A stretch of DNA of 64,000 bases from Tillandsia leiboldiana (GCA_029204045.2 CM055075.1:21014491-21078490); one strand, 5' to 3'; positions 23,233 through 35,148 are shown, numbered from the stretch's first letter. The notes: generated by a model from the sequence alone, not told the origin. Made by a program: numbers and translations.

Positions 23233-23346
23233 GATTTCCTATGCATGTGGCGGTCTGTTCACGTCCTGAGTTAAAGTTTGAACTCTGATTTAAAAAAAAA
23301 AAAAATTTCTACCGCTGTTTTGAAACTCGGGGCGTGACAGATTAGA

Positions 23347-23358
23347 TGGTATCAGAGC
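23347..23358 (+). other. G1 primer-binding site
   Basis: TGGTATCAGAGC, starting 8 nt after the LTR end; complementary to initiator methionine tRNA. Confidence 0.9.
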
Positions 23359-23514
23359 ATAGGTATAGGATACCTAGGAAATGGCTAGGATTGAGCCCTA
23401 GGATGACTTGAGTCTGACGTGAGTGCGCGGGGATGTATGTTGTTCCTAGGGTTAGAAGCTCAAGTGTTTTATCACTATTTGAGTATATCCTAACCTAGTT
23501 GTTATATTTCAGTT

Positions 23515-24942
23515 ATGGCTCGACCTGGACGTCAGGGTGGTGATGATGGGCGAGGTGCAGGCAGAGGCCCAGGTGTCGGCCGACCTCCCAGAGTGCCGAG
23601 GGAGCCAGAGGGCTCCGATAGATTTCAGCAGATGCAGGACCAGATTAATGCACTGACCGCTGTGGTTCAGCAGCTAGTACAGCAGCAGGCTGCTGTTCAT
23701 GCTACACCTGCCCCGCCACCTGTTCAGCCACCTGAGCCAGTACCAGAGGAGTCAGTTGTACCTCCTGCTGCCCCAGCGCCACCTGTAGCGACAGCCCCGG
23801 CGACTGCCACCACTTCTGGGGCTGCTGCTGCTACCGTTAGCAACCCACCGGTTGCTGCTGCCGGGACCTCTTCTCGGCCGACGACGCCTGCCGCTACAGA
23901 GGATGCGGCTCAGGCTGAAAAGGCCCGAGCGAAGGCGGTCCTGATGGAGTTTAAGAAATTTCAGCCGCTTACTTTTGATGGCGCCACTGATGATGATTGG
24001 GCTGTCGAAAAGTGGGTGCTGCGTATGGAGAAGCTTTTCAGAGACGTGTATACGGAAGATCGTGACCGTGTACACTTAGCTGCACACTGCCTCGAGGGTG
24101 AGGCGGATCAGTGGTGGTCTGAAGTTTTGAGAGATCAGTACGGGGGAATTGAACCCCAGTGGCAAGTCTTCAAGGACGCATTATACGACCGCTATCTGAA
24201 TGATGTAACGAAGCAGGGTCTAGAGCGGCAGCTGGAGACGATGCATCAGGGAGACCGCACTGTGCGGGATTATGAGCGGGAGTTCTCCCATGTTGGTGCT
24301 TTGGTTCCACATGCGGTGCGGGATGAGCAACGCAAGGTCCGGCTTTTCACCCAAGGGCTGCGACCTGAGATCAGGCGACTTCTCTCTTCTTTGGACATCC
24401 GGGTGTATCGGGTCTGCGTCAACCGGGCCCTTTCTGTGGAGGCTGATATAGTAGCCACTCGTGCGGAGCGTCAGGCTTCAGAGAAAGGGAAGGAGAAGAA
24501 GAGATCGTTTCCTGGAGACAGGGGTGGAGCACCGAGCAGCGGGAAGCCACCCAAGTACCCTCGACCACATGATCAGGCTGTGAGTGGTTCTGCTAGCAGT
24601 CAACAGCGGGCTCCGCGACCGTGTGTATTTTGTGGTGGACCACACCGAGCAGTTACCTGCGATCAGCGCCATGGCCGTTGCTACAAGTGTGGCCAGGCCG
24701 GGCACATTATAGCAGACTGCCCTCAGAGATCTGAATCAGCTCAATCCACTGTTTCTGCTTCAGCCGTTTCTGCTCCACGGCAGAGTCCTACACCGAGCAC
24801 GTCTTCCCGTGGACGATCTGCGCCTTCCCATCAGTCTGGCGGGACACGCCAGAGTTCTGGAGGGCGAGTGTATGCCCTGACTGCTCCAGGTGATCCACCA
24901 GTGGTAGACTTGACTGGTGCGTTGCTAAGTAATAAGCTTTAA
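23515..24942 (+). CDS. gag: G1 Gag (Ty3-gypsy, Tekay/Del-like)
   Basis: 475 codons, first ATG after the primer site. Order: Gly/Arg-rich N-terminus; short coiled coil (FQQMQDQINALTAVVQQLVQ); Pro/Ala-rich linker; Gag capsid domain from about residue 140, with FKKFQPLTFDGATDD, LEGEADQWW, FKDALYDRYL and FTQGLRPEIRRLL motifs; basic KGKEKKRS segment; two knuckles, CVFCGGPHRAVTC and CYKCGQAGHIIADC, at about 366-403; Ser-rich tail. It ends RVYALTAPGDPPVVDLTGALLSNKL-type sequence. In full relatives the RVYALT...TG.LL block begins the protease, so the stop falls right at the gag-protease junction. The frame is intact. It would form particles that borrow Pol in trans. Confidence 0.92.
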   Translation: MARPGRQGGDDGRGAGRGPGVGRPPRVPREPEGSDRFQQMQDQINALTAVVQQLVQQQAAVHATPAPPPVQPPEPVPEESVVPPAAPAPPVATAPATATTSGAAAATVSNPPVAAAGTSSRPTTPAATEDAAQAEKARAKAVLMEFKKFQPLTFDGATDDDWAVEKWVLRMEKLFRDVYTEDRDRVHLAAHCLEGEADQWWSEVLRDQYGGIEPQWQVFKDALYDRYLNDVTKQGLERQLETMHQGDRTVRDYEREFSHVGALVPHAVRDEQRKVRLFTQGLRPEIRRLLSSLDIRVYRVCVNRALSVEADIVATRAERQASEKGKEKKRSFPGDRGGAPSSGKPPKYPRPHDQAVSGSASSQQRAPRPCVFCGGPHRAVTCDQRHGRCYKCGQAGHIIADCPQRSESAQSTVSASAVSAPRQSPTPSTSSRGRSAPSHQSGGTRQSSGGRVYALTAPGDPPVVDLTGALLSNKL

Positions 24943-25154
24943 TTTATGCACTGATATTGATGTTATCAGGCGTGTGTATAGTTTTCAGTTGTTTTGGGGT
25001 GACTGATTGCCACTGGAATGGAGTTGGACAGTGTAGATTTACCGCGACTGGTTGTCGCCGTGTAGTGTTAGTCTGGCACTCTGTGTTAGTCGACTGTTTG
25101 ATGTCCTATTGTGTTTAAGTTTCGGGGACGAAACTTCTATTAAGGGGGGAGTGA
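24943..25154 (+). other. G1 gag 3' remnant and polypurine tract
   Basis: About 210 bp without coding content. It ends 'gtttcggggacgaaacttc' and AAGGGGGGAGTGA. The first fragment resembles the end of pol plus 3' region in Tekay-type elements, so pol was removed between the gag end and this tail. The purine run at 25142-25151 is the polypurine tract. Confidence 0.75.
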
Positions 25155-27557
25155 TGTAGTAACCGTGATTTTAAAATCTGAAATTAAGTTTAAATAGTTG
25201 CATGGGTTATTAAATAGTAAAATTGAACTATTAGTGGTGCAATAGTGGCCCTAAAATATCGACTTTTGATCGGGGCCTGATCTCGAAAATCCGAGATCAC
25301 CTTTGCGACCGTCTCGTCGAAACATGAAAGATTCATATTCATATGTTTACGATCCAACGGTCGGATTATCCAGAAATCAACAAAGACCCGGGCGGGCCCC
25401 GCGACTTAAGTAGTGAATAGTAACCTCCTGTTTTAAATCCCCCTTCTACGGACGTCGGCCGTTTCACTGTCTAGACCCTGAACATAAGGGTGTGAGTAGT
25501 CAGTCTTAGCTATTTTCGATGTTCTGAGCGCAGTGGCGCTGACGAAATTTGCATTTGACGAGCCTAAAGCCTCGTAAAGCGTGTCGAACTGTATAATTTA
25601 CAGTATAAGATGGATTTTAAAATTCTTGGAGCTGAATTTTAGCGAACCAAAATCGCTACCTGATAGGTTTCGTCGAGCCGGACGTCGTGGCGGTGTCCAT
25701 TTTTCAGTTTGACAACTCGGTTGCCTCGAAAAGCGTGAAATATGGAAAAAATCATAGTATTTTGCGAAAAAGCCCTATATTTTATGTGTCGAATTGCTCC
25801 AAACTTGTACACGAGGGACTTCCTTGTGAGTTGTTCTACAGCAGAGGACTTAAGTGAAAATACATTAAGTTTGGGGACTTAATTGCATTTTATTGCAAAC
25901 TATATCATAGCACATAGGGTTATTTCTTTGAAACCCTAGCCGCAGCCTTGGTGTAACCGTAGCCTCCTCTCCCACGACCCCACGACTTCTCTGCGAGGGT
26001 TCCCGAGCATCTGCACCACCGGCCGCCGCCCCAGGGTCGCCGGAAAAGCAAGGTTAAAACAAAGGCAACCTTGATTCTTGGGTTGTAAGTGAGGGAGAGC
26101 ATCAAAACCTTTAAACTTGTGCCTGAACCTCTCTGTGGGTGTGATCTTCATCCTGAAGGCAAGTCGAGGTGGGCTGGTGCACTACCGTGGCCGCGCGTCG
26201 CCGCAGCCACCATCTTCATCTTCCTCATTTCCGGCCAAGGTGAGTCCAAGCTTTTCGTTAATTATTTTACTACCTAGACCCTTGGAGAATGTTTCTTACC
26301 TCCTTGAGATCATCCCTGCCGAACCCCAGCATTGGGTTTGCTTCCGGCCGCCGGCGGGGGAGTTGCACCCGCCGGAGTCCATTCTTGCTCCGCCTCGGGC
26401 AAGTGCTGCACCCGGGGACTTAGGATCAGATCTAAAAGCATGGAAATGTTCTGTAGGGCGTGTGGAGCCTTCCCATGAAGTTTCATGGCATATGGTGTAG
26501 TGTGTGCTTCGCAGATTGAAGCCCTATGTTTGCATTAACTTTGCTCCGGCCAAGAGTGCTCCGCCGCCGCCGCCGCCGCTTGCTGCCGCCGCCCACCTGC
26601 CCAGTTTTCTTCAGCAGGTCGAGACAAAGCCATGGGTACCCTTGCATGCAGCCCATGCTGTCCTGCTGGGATTCCACCATTAATGGTGTTGCTCCGGCCG
26701 AGCTTGCGCCGCCGCCGTTGCTGGTGCTCCTCGCCGTTGGCCATGCATCTGGCGAGGTTCGTGGAGGCTAGTAGCACCTACAGGTGCATGTGCTTGAGAC
26801 TCAGAACCCTTGTTTAAAGTTCCACCATTGTTGTCTTCTAACTTGTGTTTAAGCTTGTTGCACACCGGGTGTTTGGGGAAATGCCTCAGAGAACCCGAAG
26901 TCCATTCTAACCAATACTAAGCAGCCAGCAATGGATCAAAAGACTCCACATGAACCCAGGAGCTTTCTGCTCAAGTTGTTTTAAAAAAATGATGAAGTGG
27001 ATTGTTGAATCCCACATGCCAAGCCTTAGCCTAAGCTATGTGACCTTTGCATTGTTTCTAGCACCTTTGTAGCTTGGTTAGAGCAAGCCCTTATGTCCTC
27101 TTGAACCACTGAGCATGATAGCCATCTTCCTTTCCAACTTGAATGCTTAGTTAAATGTTCTTCGTAAGTCGAGCTCTAAAAGCTTGAGTTTTGGAGCCTT
27201 GTTGCTCCGGCAATGTCTCCGGTTACCCAGCAGCACCAAGTTGGTGAGCCTCTGAGTTCTTTTGGTCTGCTGAACATGATGCTTGCGTCTAAATTGGGTT
27301 TGGTCGAGTGTAGGTATTAAAAGTAGTGATTTGAGCCTTTAAATATAAGAATAGTTGGCCCGAAGTTTTACGCGAGTTTCACGTTGCTTCAAAAAGGTGA
27401 GCACGGTGTCCAGCAAGTCGAGAGCCACCTGCTGGTGGTGTCGGTTCATTAAAATAGCATTCCGAAATTAAATACAAGCAAAAATAGCATGAAATTGCAT
27501 GCTTTTATGCAATTTGGTAAAATTCCGGGGGCCTAAATGAAATTGTGACCATACTAG
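25155..27557 (+). repeat. G1 3' LTR, first part
   Basis: Matches 18901-21303 with few differences and is interrupted by C2 after ACTAG. Confidence 0.92.
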
Positions 27558-28903
27558 TGTTGGGTTATATGTAATACGGATCTAAATAGGGAAAAAAACA
27601 CCTAGAGGGGGGTGAATAGGTGTAAACGTATAAACACTCAAAAAATCGTTGCGATAAAAACCCAATGCGGAAATAAAAATAATACGCAAGATTTTTACGT
27701 GGAAAACTCCATCACCGGAGTAAAAAACCACGGGACCGATAACACGGCAGAAATCCACTAGAATTAAAACACGTACAAGGTGATTTACCGTACACACTTA
27801 CGACTCAACCTTTTCCATACGCTCCTAGAGGATCTTCTCCGCTCGCTCCGCGACGCTTCTCGAATCCACGATCTGCGCCCAACGCCGAATCCACGGCGTC
27901 CAACGTCGAATCCACGACGTCCGACCGAATCCACGGTCTTCACCCAATAGCACCCTTCGAATCCACGAACGTGCCTCGCTCCGAATCCACGAGAGCGGTT
28001 GAACCTTGAATCCACAAGGACACGCGAATCCACGCGCCGATTTTTGGGGTAAATCGTTGTTTTGGGTGGTGATGATCCGCCGAATACTTAGATCAAAGAT
28101 AGATCGGAAATACCATCTAAGTATTCATTAGTTTGATTCAACTCAAGATGTGAGTATGAAAACCTAGAATCAAACTAATCAATATAGATGAAGAAACATA
28201 GAGTATTCTCTAATGATTTCCTTTCTTCTCTATATGTGGATCTATAGCCGTATAAAATGATATATGAAAATGACGGCTATAAGACTATGTGGATTCACCC
28301 TAGAAAAAGAGTCATAGGGTGTATTTATAGGTTAGAAACCCTAGAAAGGAGATAAGAATCAAAAACCTAACATTTCTGGAAATTTTACGGACGGCGATCC
28401 GGATCGGACTAGCTGTGATCCGGATCGTCGTAATGAGTCAGTCAGTTCCAGAAAAACGAAGGTTCGGGATCCGGATCGAAGTGCATGATCCGGATCGTTC
28501 ATACAGTTTACCAAACATCAACGTTCGGGATCCGGATTGCGAAGCATGATCCGGATCGTTCAAGGAAAATGGTAAACTCACTGTTCGGGATCCGGATCAA
28601 GAGACTACGATCCGGATTGAACTGGTGTATGAACGAACCACCTTCGGGATCCAGATCGAACAACCTGATCCGGATCCTGAACATGTCCCAAGTCCAGTTT
28701 TTGATTTTTATGCAATGAAAGATTCTTCCAAGTGTTTCTACACTACAAGAAGTATTCGGATCACACAAAATCTTTAGTTAAACATACCTGATCCTTTTGA
28801 ATTCTTCTTTCTTGAGATTGAGTTAAATGATCCAACTTTCTTCACCTTCAATCTTCAAGACTTGAGACTTTCACGAAACCACGCCAACTCAAATTCCGTA
28901 ACA
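27558..28903 (-). repeat. C2 3' LTR
   Basis: 1346 bp. Eight TGGATT-loop hairpins (AATCCA on plus) lie within about 27850-28040, a TATAAATA box on minus at 28322-28329 and the ATCCGGAT array within about 28396-28680 (one copy is ATCCAGAT). Confidence 0.92.
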
Positions 28904-28916
28904 ATCTCCCCCTTTG
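28904..28916 (-). other. C2 polypurine tract
   Basis: Minus-strand CAAAGGGGGAGAT next to the 3' LTR. A second conserved tract, GTGACAAAAAGGGGGAGAG on minus, is at about 29448-29466, between the env-like gene and the LTR. Confidence 0.85.
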
Positions 28917-29608
28917 GCGGTTTCGTGACAAAACATAGATCCACTAAAGAAAATTCAAAAAGATATTTTTGTTGCTATCACCATACAACAAAAATTTACA
29001 ATGGAGATCCAAAAATTTAAAAACATGAGATAAACTCCTAAAACAGACTCTAGACTTAGACATCTGTACTCTCTGCACAAAGAAATCATTCTTGACAAAA
29101 AGAGATCGTTAGATACCTCAAGAATATTTAGCATATAAAACCTAGTACAGAGATAGAGTTTATCTAATCATCATGACATTTGAGAATTCATATATGTAAG
29201 AGAATCATAGTCAAAAACCAACATATCTTCTATGCAACTAAAAACCAAATGTCACAAATGTTAGTCCAACATCAACTTGTTAGTTATATTACATGCCCAA
29301 ATAGTTAGTCGAATAGTTAGTCGAGACATGCAACAGTAGGGACATGCAACAAATCACAAGATAAAAACCAAAAGTTGAAGTTGAGATCATACTTACCTTG
29401 ATATTTCATCATTCATTGTTCATTGTTCAAATCATTGTTCTAAACTCTCTCCCCCTTTTTGTCACAAATAAAGCCAAAGATTGCAGAAGTGGAGAGAATG
29501 GTTAACAGTTTAAGTTCGAGAACTAAAAACTCAAATTAAAACTTAAAAACCTGCACAACAGAAGGATTTAAGCATATGCATAATAAACAGAAATTAGAAG
29601 GATACGGA
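28917..29608 (-). other. C2 non-coding stretch between env-like gene and 3' LTR
   Basis: No gene. It holds the extra polypurine tract at about 29448-29466. The same arrangement is seen in C1 (44722-45430). Confidence 0.7.
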
Positions 29609-31063
29609 TTATTCAGACTCGTCTGAACTGATACAGCCGAGGATTTGAAAAATCTTCTTTATTCGCTTGTTCATTGCTGATTGATTTTTATTTACCTTCT
29701 TTATTTCTTCCTTTACCTCAATTAGTTCATTTGATATACGTTCTTGCTCGTTGGAGAGCCTTTGCTGTTCTTTATAGATTGAGGTAACAGATGCATCATC
29801 ATCAGAAGTTGATTGTGGTGCTTCTTGTGCCGGAGGTGCTGGTTGAACTGGAGGAGCTGCTGCCGGTGCAGAGGTTGTTGCTTGTTGTCGTTGTTCTCGT
29901 TGCCGGTGAAGAGGTATGAAAGGTTCATCTGGCTTCGTCGAAAGAGACTTTACAATTGTTGTGTCATTGATCGTTCCCAGACTGTGCAGATAGGAACTCG
30001 CATTTGTGTCAGCTTTAAATTTGCGAAGAATGCGCATGATGATCATTGGAAAAGGTAGTCTCTCTGACGGATGAGCTTGCTCCACATATCGTGCCATCCT
30101 TGACCAGATGACGTAGGGAATGTTTAAGTTAGCTCCCATTGCTGCTGCGGGGTTTCCAAGTAGATAAAGGAATATCATTCTTTCCCACCGAAGAACCTTT
30201 GTGTTCATGTTTGGAATAATATTGTAACAAACAATGAGATTTAAGATGCGGTACTCTGGTCGTAGTTCTTTCGAGAAGACGGAGTTTCCTGTCGACCGAG
30301 TATCTGGAACACAGATTCCATCAACTACCACTCTCCAGGAGAAGGTGTTGAAGACTTGATTCTTCAGGTAATGAGTGCCATCGGCTCGGGCGTCCATCCC
30401 TAGTACTTCACCAATTAGCTGAGGTGTTACTTTGATTCTGACATTCTTGACTAAAGTTTGAAAATCCCGACGCCCGCTTTCCTGATCAACTAGATAGCAG
30501 GCATTCTGATAAAACATCCTCACTGAGTGAAGACAATACCCAGTGGTCTCCGAAAAATTGCAAATGGAAGCAAGACCTCTCTGGTCAAACAAAGTCCCGA
30601 ACGTCTGAGAACGCTGCTTTAAGGCTTTTACATCAACATGCCTTTCTCCAATGCATTCTCTGTTTTCAAAATCCTTTATTCTGGCCGAGCTGACAAAGTC
30701 TTGAGGAGGTGCTTGGCCAGCAGCTGGTTGCTCAATGGTGATTCCTCGAGCACTTCCTCTCTTGCGAGCAACACTTTTTCTTCTTGTCTTCCTAGAAGTT
30801 TCTTCCATTGGAGCTTTGCCTTTCTCAGCAGCAGTGGGCGGAGCCTTTGATGTTTCTGCAGGTGCTTTTCCCTTTGAAGCAGTCGGTACAGTCGTTGCTT
30901 CAACTTGCAGTTCATCCCAATTAATTGATTCCGTTTCAGATTCTGTATCGGAATCATCTTTAGCTTTCTTCGCTTTCTTAGCCTTCTTAGCCCTCTTGGG
31001 CTTGACAGTGTCTCTCGTATGAACCATAGCCGCAAGTAGAAAAACAATCCAAGTGATCACCAT
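29609..31063 (-). CDS. C2 env-like protein
   Basis: 484 codons, intact. The N-terminus is hydrophobic (MVITWIVFLLAAMVH), a possible signal anchor. A Lys/Ala-rich basic run (KPKRAKKAKKAKKAK), an acidic and low-complexity segment, and then a folded region at about 130-370 follow. That region has FENRECIGERHVDVKAL, VTPQLIGEVLGMDA, YNIIPNMNTKVLRWERMIFL and FPMIIMRILRKFKAD, like the domain catalogued as 'putative plant transposon protein'. A Gln/Pro/Ala linker and a C-terminal coiled coil (about 430-475) end it. Hydrophobic segment, mid domain and C-terminal coiled coil fit Sirevirus env-like genes. No fusion function can be shown. Its near-identical length in C1 suggests selection. Confidence 0.85.
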   Translation of the reverse strand: MVITWIVFLLAAMVHTRDTVKPKRAKKAKKAKKAKDDSDTESETESINWDELQVEATTVPTASKGKAPAETSKAPPTAAEKGKAPMEETSRKTRRKSVARKRGSARGITIEQPAAGQAPPQDFVSSARIKDFENRECIGERHVDVKALKQRSQTFGTLFDQRGLASICNFSETTGYCLHSVRMFYQNACYLVDQESGRRDFQTLVKNVRIKVTPQLIGEVLGMDARADGTHYLKNQVFNTFSWRVVVDGICVPDTRSTGNSVFSKELRPEYRILNLIVCYNIIPNMNTKVLRWERMIFLYLLGNPAAAMGANLNIPYVIWSRMARYVEQAHPSERLPFPMIIMRILRKFKADTNASSYLHSLGTINDTTIVKSLSTKPDEPFIPLHRQREQRQQATTSAPAAAPPVQPAPPAQEAPQSTSDDDASVTSIYKEQQRLSNEQERISNELIEVKEEIKKVNKNQSAMNKRIKKIFQILGCISSDESE

Positions 31064-31091
31064 TGCTAATGGTTTCTTGAGAAAAGGAATC

Positions 31092-31476
31092 CTGTGTAGA
31101 CCAACTCAAGAGCACATGAAAAATTGTTAATTTTCAAAGATTGAAAAAATTGTACCCAAACAATCATAATCATGTAGAGAAGCTAAGAATCAAATTAGTT
31201 TTGCAAAAGGACTTTTTAAAAATAGATCAATTGCATGATTTTCGAAAATCCTTATTATATGCCCTAAAACCGAAATTTTAGAAATCGAAGCCTAAAAATC
31301 CGTTAATCGGGAGAGTACCTAGCATATAATCAAAACTAATCTACCCAGAGTTCTTATTTCAAAAGAAATTTGATCAAAAACCATCCACAAACAAGGTTGA
31401 TCCAAGAAATTCATCACGTTTGAGGAGGAAAAGAGAAAAACGGTGAAAAACCGAGATTTTGATCAATAAAACTTAC
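31092..31476 (-). other. Probable leader intron of C2 env-like gene
   Basis: Minus-strand donor CCAA|GTAAGT (31476) and acceptor CTACACAG|GA (31092) sit between the TATA box and the ATG. The same sites occur in C1, 381 against 385 nt. Inferred from sequence only. Confidence 0.5.
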
Positions 31477-31594
31477 TTGGAGTTGAAGAACTTGAGTTTG
31501 AATGCTTCCAGGAAGGATGAAATCTAGAGAGAGAGACTCTGGAAACTTCGGAACAAAAGATTGGAGTAAAGAAGTCAAAAACCCCTTTCGTTCC

Positions 31595-31760
31595 TTATAA
31601 AACCTAGCCGCGATCCGGATCAGTTCATCACTGCGATCCGGATCGGCTACCCGCAGTAAGAAACTGCGTTCGGGATCCGGATCGGCAGATACAATCCGGA
31701 TCGTCAGCCCGCAGAAGAATTCCTGCGTTCGGGATCCGGATCATCTAGCCCGATCCGGAT
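31595..31760 (-). promoter_or_regulatory. Internal promoter-like array upstream of C2 env-like gene
   Basis: Six ATCCGGAT palindromes in three pairs (plus-strand starts 31613/31636, 31675/31694, 31734/31753), followed on the minus strand by a TTTTATAAGG TATA-like box (31595-31603). Pair spacing of 19-23 bp equals that in the LTRs. Confidence 0.7.
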
Positions 31761-32097
31761 CGGCCCCAACTTTTTCTTTAGAAAATTTCAGAGAAATTCA
31801 AGAAAAAACCAGAAAAAGATTGTAAGCACAAATGTGTATCAACTTTAAACAAAAATCATCGTTTCATACAACAAGAATTAGATTATGCCAAATCTATCAA
31901 TAATATCCAAAAATGAAACGAAAATTTACAAGAATTAAATCCCTTAAAGTTGAACACCTTCAATCACATCTAACTTGATCTTATGAGTAATGCCTTTATC
32001 AAATCATCAATTCAGTAAAGAAAATGAAATACAAAGATCAATAGTTGTTTGAAATCCCAAATATAGTAGATAATGTATCTAGACAATCTGTTGAAGA

Positions 32098-32326
32098 GAG
32101 TGGCTCTTTGAGCATCTTTCATTAAAAACCCACCTTATACCAACCTTGAAATTTGACAGAGTCAAGTATTTCAACATGCATTTTACTTAATCAAAAATTT
32201 GAACAACCATGCTTGGTATACATGTGGTAGCTGCACACAATACTCGGACGACCGAGGTGGTGGCTCTTTCCTCCATGTGGTGGTAGTTTTCACACTCCTC
32301 ATTGGGATGTAACTCTTTCCACATCT
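32098..32326 (-). other. Conserved post-pol non-coding block (C2 copy)
   Basis: Contains the hairpin CTCGG-TCGT-CCGAG (32243-32256, minus sense) and the gatgctcaaagagccac and agatgtggaaagagttacat segments shared with C1, C4 and C5. A polypurine-like gaggggga run is nearby (about 32348-32358). Confidence 0.75.
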
Positions 32327-32704
32327 TTTGAGCATTTTACCTTTTCTATGACTCCCCCTCAATTGGCTATCAATTATTTAAGATATAAAGTATTCAACCA
32401 AATATTGATCTCGATTTCATACTCGACTAAGCAGTCAAATAAGATAATGACTATACCAAGAGATCATAGAGAGAGAGAAATTGACTTTGATCACTTTAGA
32501 AGATGATTTAATTAACATAAATGATCATTGCAACAGTGAAATATTATGATGGCAAAAGCATAATAAATTTCTAAATGTGCGAAAAGATGCAATTAAAGTC
32601 AATTATGATCTATGCTCAATTTATGTCCTATGTACAAACATAGATAATGAACAAAACAAAAACAAATACAAAACCTATCCTAAGCAAAGATTTCAAAAAG
32701 AAGA

Positions 32705-35148
32705 TTATTTCAAGGAAAGCATCCCAATTGCTTTTCGTAAATGAATAAAACGTTTTTGATCCAAAGGTTTTGTTAGAATGTCAGCTAATTGATCCTCAGT
32801 TGAAATATATGAAAGTTGAAGAGTATTTGATTCAACTAGCTCTCTAAGAAAATGATATCTCAGTTCAATATGTTTTGTTCTAGAGTGCAACACAGGGTTT
32901 TTTGAAATGTTAATAGCACTAGTGTTGTCACAAAGTATTGTTACCGAAGATGCTGAAATGCGGAAGTCGCTCAGTACGCTTTTCATCCAAATGAGTTGAG
33001 TTGAGCAACTTCCAGCTGAAATGTATTCCGCTTCGGCAGTCGAGAGTGCTATGCAGTTCTGCTTTTTACTGTGCCATGCAACAAGGCAATGGCCAAGATA
33101 GAAGCATGCACCACTCGTGCTTTTCCGATCATCCACTGATCCTGCCCAATCGGCATCTGAGTATCCAACAATATCCAAACTTGTTCCCATAGGATACCAA
33201 ATTCCGAAATTAATTGATCCTTTGATATACCGGATGATCCTTTTCACCGCTTTCAGGTGAACCTCCTTTGGTGCTGATTGATATCTCGCGCAAATCCCAA
33301 CACCAAAAGATATATCCGGGCGACTAGCCGTGAGGTAAAGTAGACTTCCAATCATACTTCGATACAATTTCTCGTCTACATTCTCACTATGTGATTCACT
33401 TCCAAGTCCCTTGTGGCTAGTTCCCATTGGAGTCGGAAAATCTTTACAATTTTCTAGATCAAACTTTTTGACCAACTCCATTGCATACTTGGATTGACTC
33501 AAGTGAATACCTTCATCATTTTGTTTAATTTGCAATCCAAGGAAATAAGTCAATTCGCCCATCATGGACATCTCAAATTCGCTTTCCATGGTCTCCGCGA
33601 ATTTAGAAGCATCGTTATCTCTTGTTGCGCCAAATACAATGTCATCGACATAGATTTGTGCTACAATGAAATTGTTTTGATAATGCTTCACAAAGAGAGT
33701 CCTATCAGCTCCCCCTCGAGTATAGCCCTTCTCCAAAAGGTGCTTTGTTAACCTTTCGTACCATGCTCGCGGTGCTTGTTTCAGACCGTAAAGAGCCTTT
33801 TTCAAACGAAAAACATGGTTAGGTTGTTTATGATCTACAAAACCTTTCGGTTGAGCCACATAAACTTCCTCATTTAAAAACCCATTTAGAAATGCGCTCT
33901 TAACGTCCATTTGAAATAATTTGATTTTAAAATGACAAGCAATAGCAAACAGTATACGAATGGACTCGAGTCTAGCTACAGGGGCGAATGTTTCATCAAA
34001 GTCTATACCTAATCGTGCCTTGTTCCTGATGATAGTACCATCCTCATTTTTCTTGTTCTTGAAGATCCATTTGGTACCTATCACATTGTGTTGCTTTGGA
34101 GGCTTCGTTAATTCCCAGACTTTGTTTCGCTCAAATTGATGGAGCTCTTCCTGCATTGCTTTAATCCAGTAGTCATCCTGAAGAGCTTCATCTATGTTCT
34201 TTGGTTCGATCAAAGATACGTAGCAAGCGAATCCACAAACCAACTGCCTCCGAGTTCTGACTCCTTCTTGTGGATCTCCAATAATATTCGATTCCGGATG
34301 ATCCTTGGAGATTCGTAACGTTTGTTGAAACGGAGTACTCGGAGATATATGAGATGATTCCTGCACATCAGATAAACTTGAAGAACCATTAGATGCATCA
34401 TTAGTATTGGAAGTATTATTATGAGAAGATGCACTAGCAGGAGAATCATCATCTAGAGAGATATCGAGGGTAGATTTTCCAGTTTCAAAGTGAAAAGCTT
34501 CATCTACTTTAACATTTATAGATTCTACGATCGTCTTAGATTCAATGTTAAATACTCGATATGCTCTGCTATTCGTAGAATAACCCAGAAAGATCCCTTC
34601 ATCACTTCGAGAGTCGAACTTTCCAAGATTTTCACGGTCACGTAAAATGTAACATCGACTCCCGAAGACACGAAAATATTTGATATTGGGTTTTCTACTA
34701 AACCACAGCTCATATGGTGTATTTAAAGTTCCTGGGCGCAAGTAAACTCTATTAATGACATAGACAGCGGTGTTCACAGCTTCAGCCCAAAAATGTAGCG
34801 GTAAATTCCGACTATGAAGCATCACACGCGCCATCTCTTGAACAACCCTGTTCTTGCGCTCAACAACACCATTCTGCTGAGGTGTATAGGGTGCCGAGAA
34901 TTCATGTTTGATTCCATTTGAAGTGCAAAAATCAATGAATTTTGAATTTATGAATTCTCCACCTCTATCACTTCTAACACGAATGATCTTTTCATCCTTT
35001 TCAATCATAATACGATGGCAAATCTCATGAAAAGAGTCAAACGTATCAGCTTTCTCTTTTAAAAATGCTACCCAAGAAAACCGAGAGAAATCATCAACCA
35101 ATAAAAAAATGTACCATTTACCTCCCAAAGATGGTTGACGGGTCGGCC
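32705..35148 (-). pseudogene. pol: C2 pol remnant (integrase C-terminal part, RT, RNase H)
   Basis: Open on the minus strand from the integrase core to the usual end (KAIGMLSLK). It keeps SDRGGEF and QQNGVVERKN of integrase, RT with MDVKSAFLNG and YVDDIVFGA, and RNase H with SDADW, TAEAEY and DNTSA. Two deletions disable it. About 630 bp covering protease, the integrase zinc finger and the first catalytic Asp is replaced by about 65 bp of unrelated filler (35149-35213). A 27-bp in-frame loss removes the VAQGYSQVE segment of RT, a highly conserved block. It is also in a different frame from gag. Confidence 0.9.

Larger units (their letters stand above)
18901..23339 (+). repeat. G1 5' LTR
   Basis: TGTAGTAACC...GGGGCGTGACA. 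It contains a (GCC)n stretch near 20305-20325, conserved hairpins at 22407-22432 and 23213-23232, a palindrome at 22437-22452 and a 14-nt A-tract at 23292-23305. GC-rich open frames in 19680-20600 are not supported as genes; they recur identically in the 3' LTR. Confidence 0.92.
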
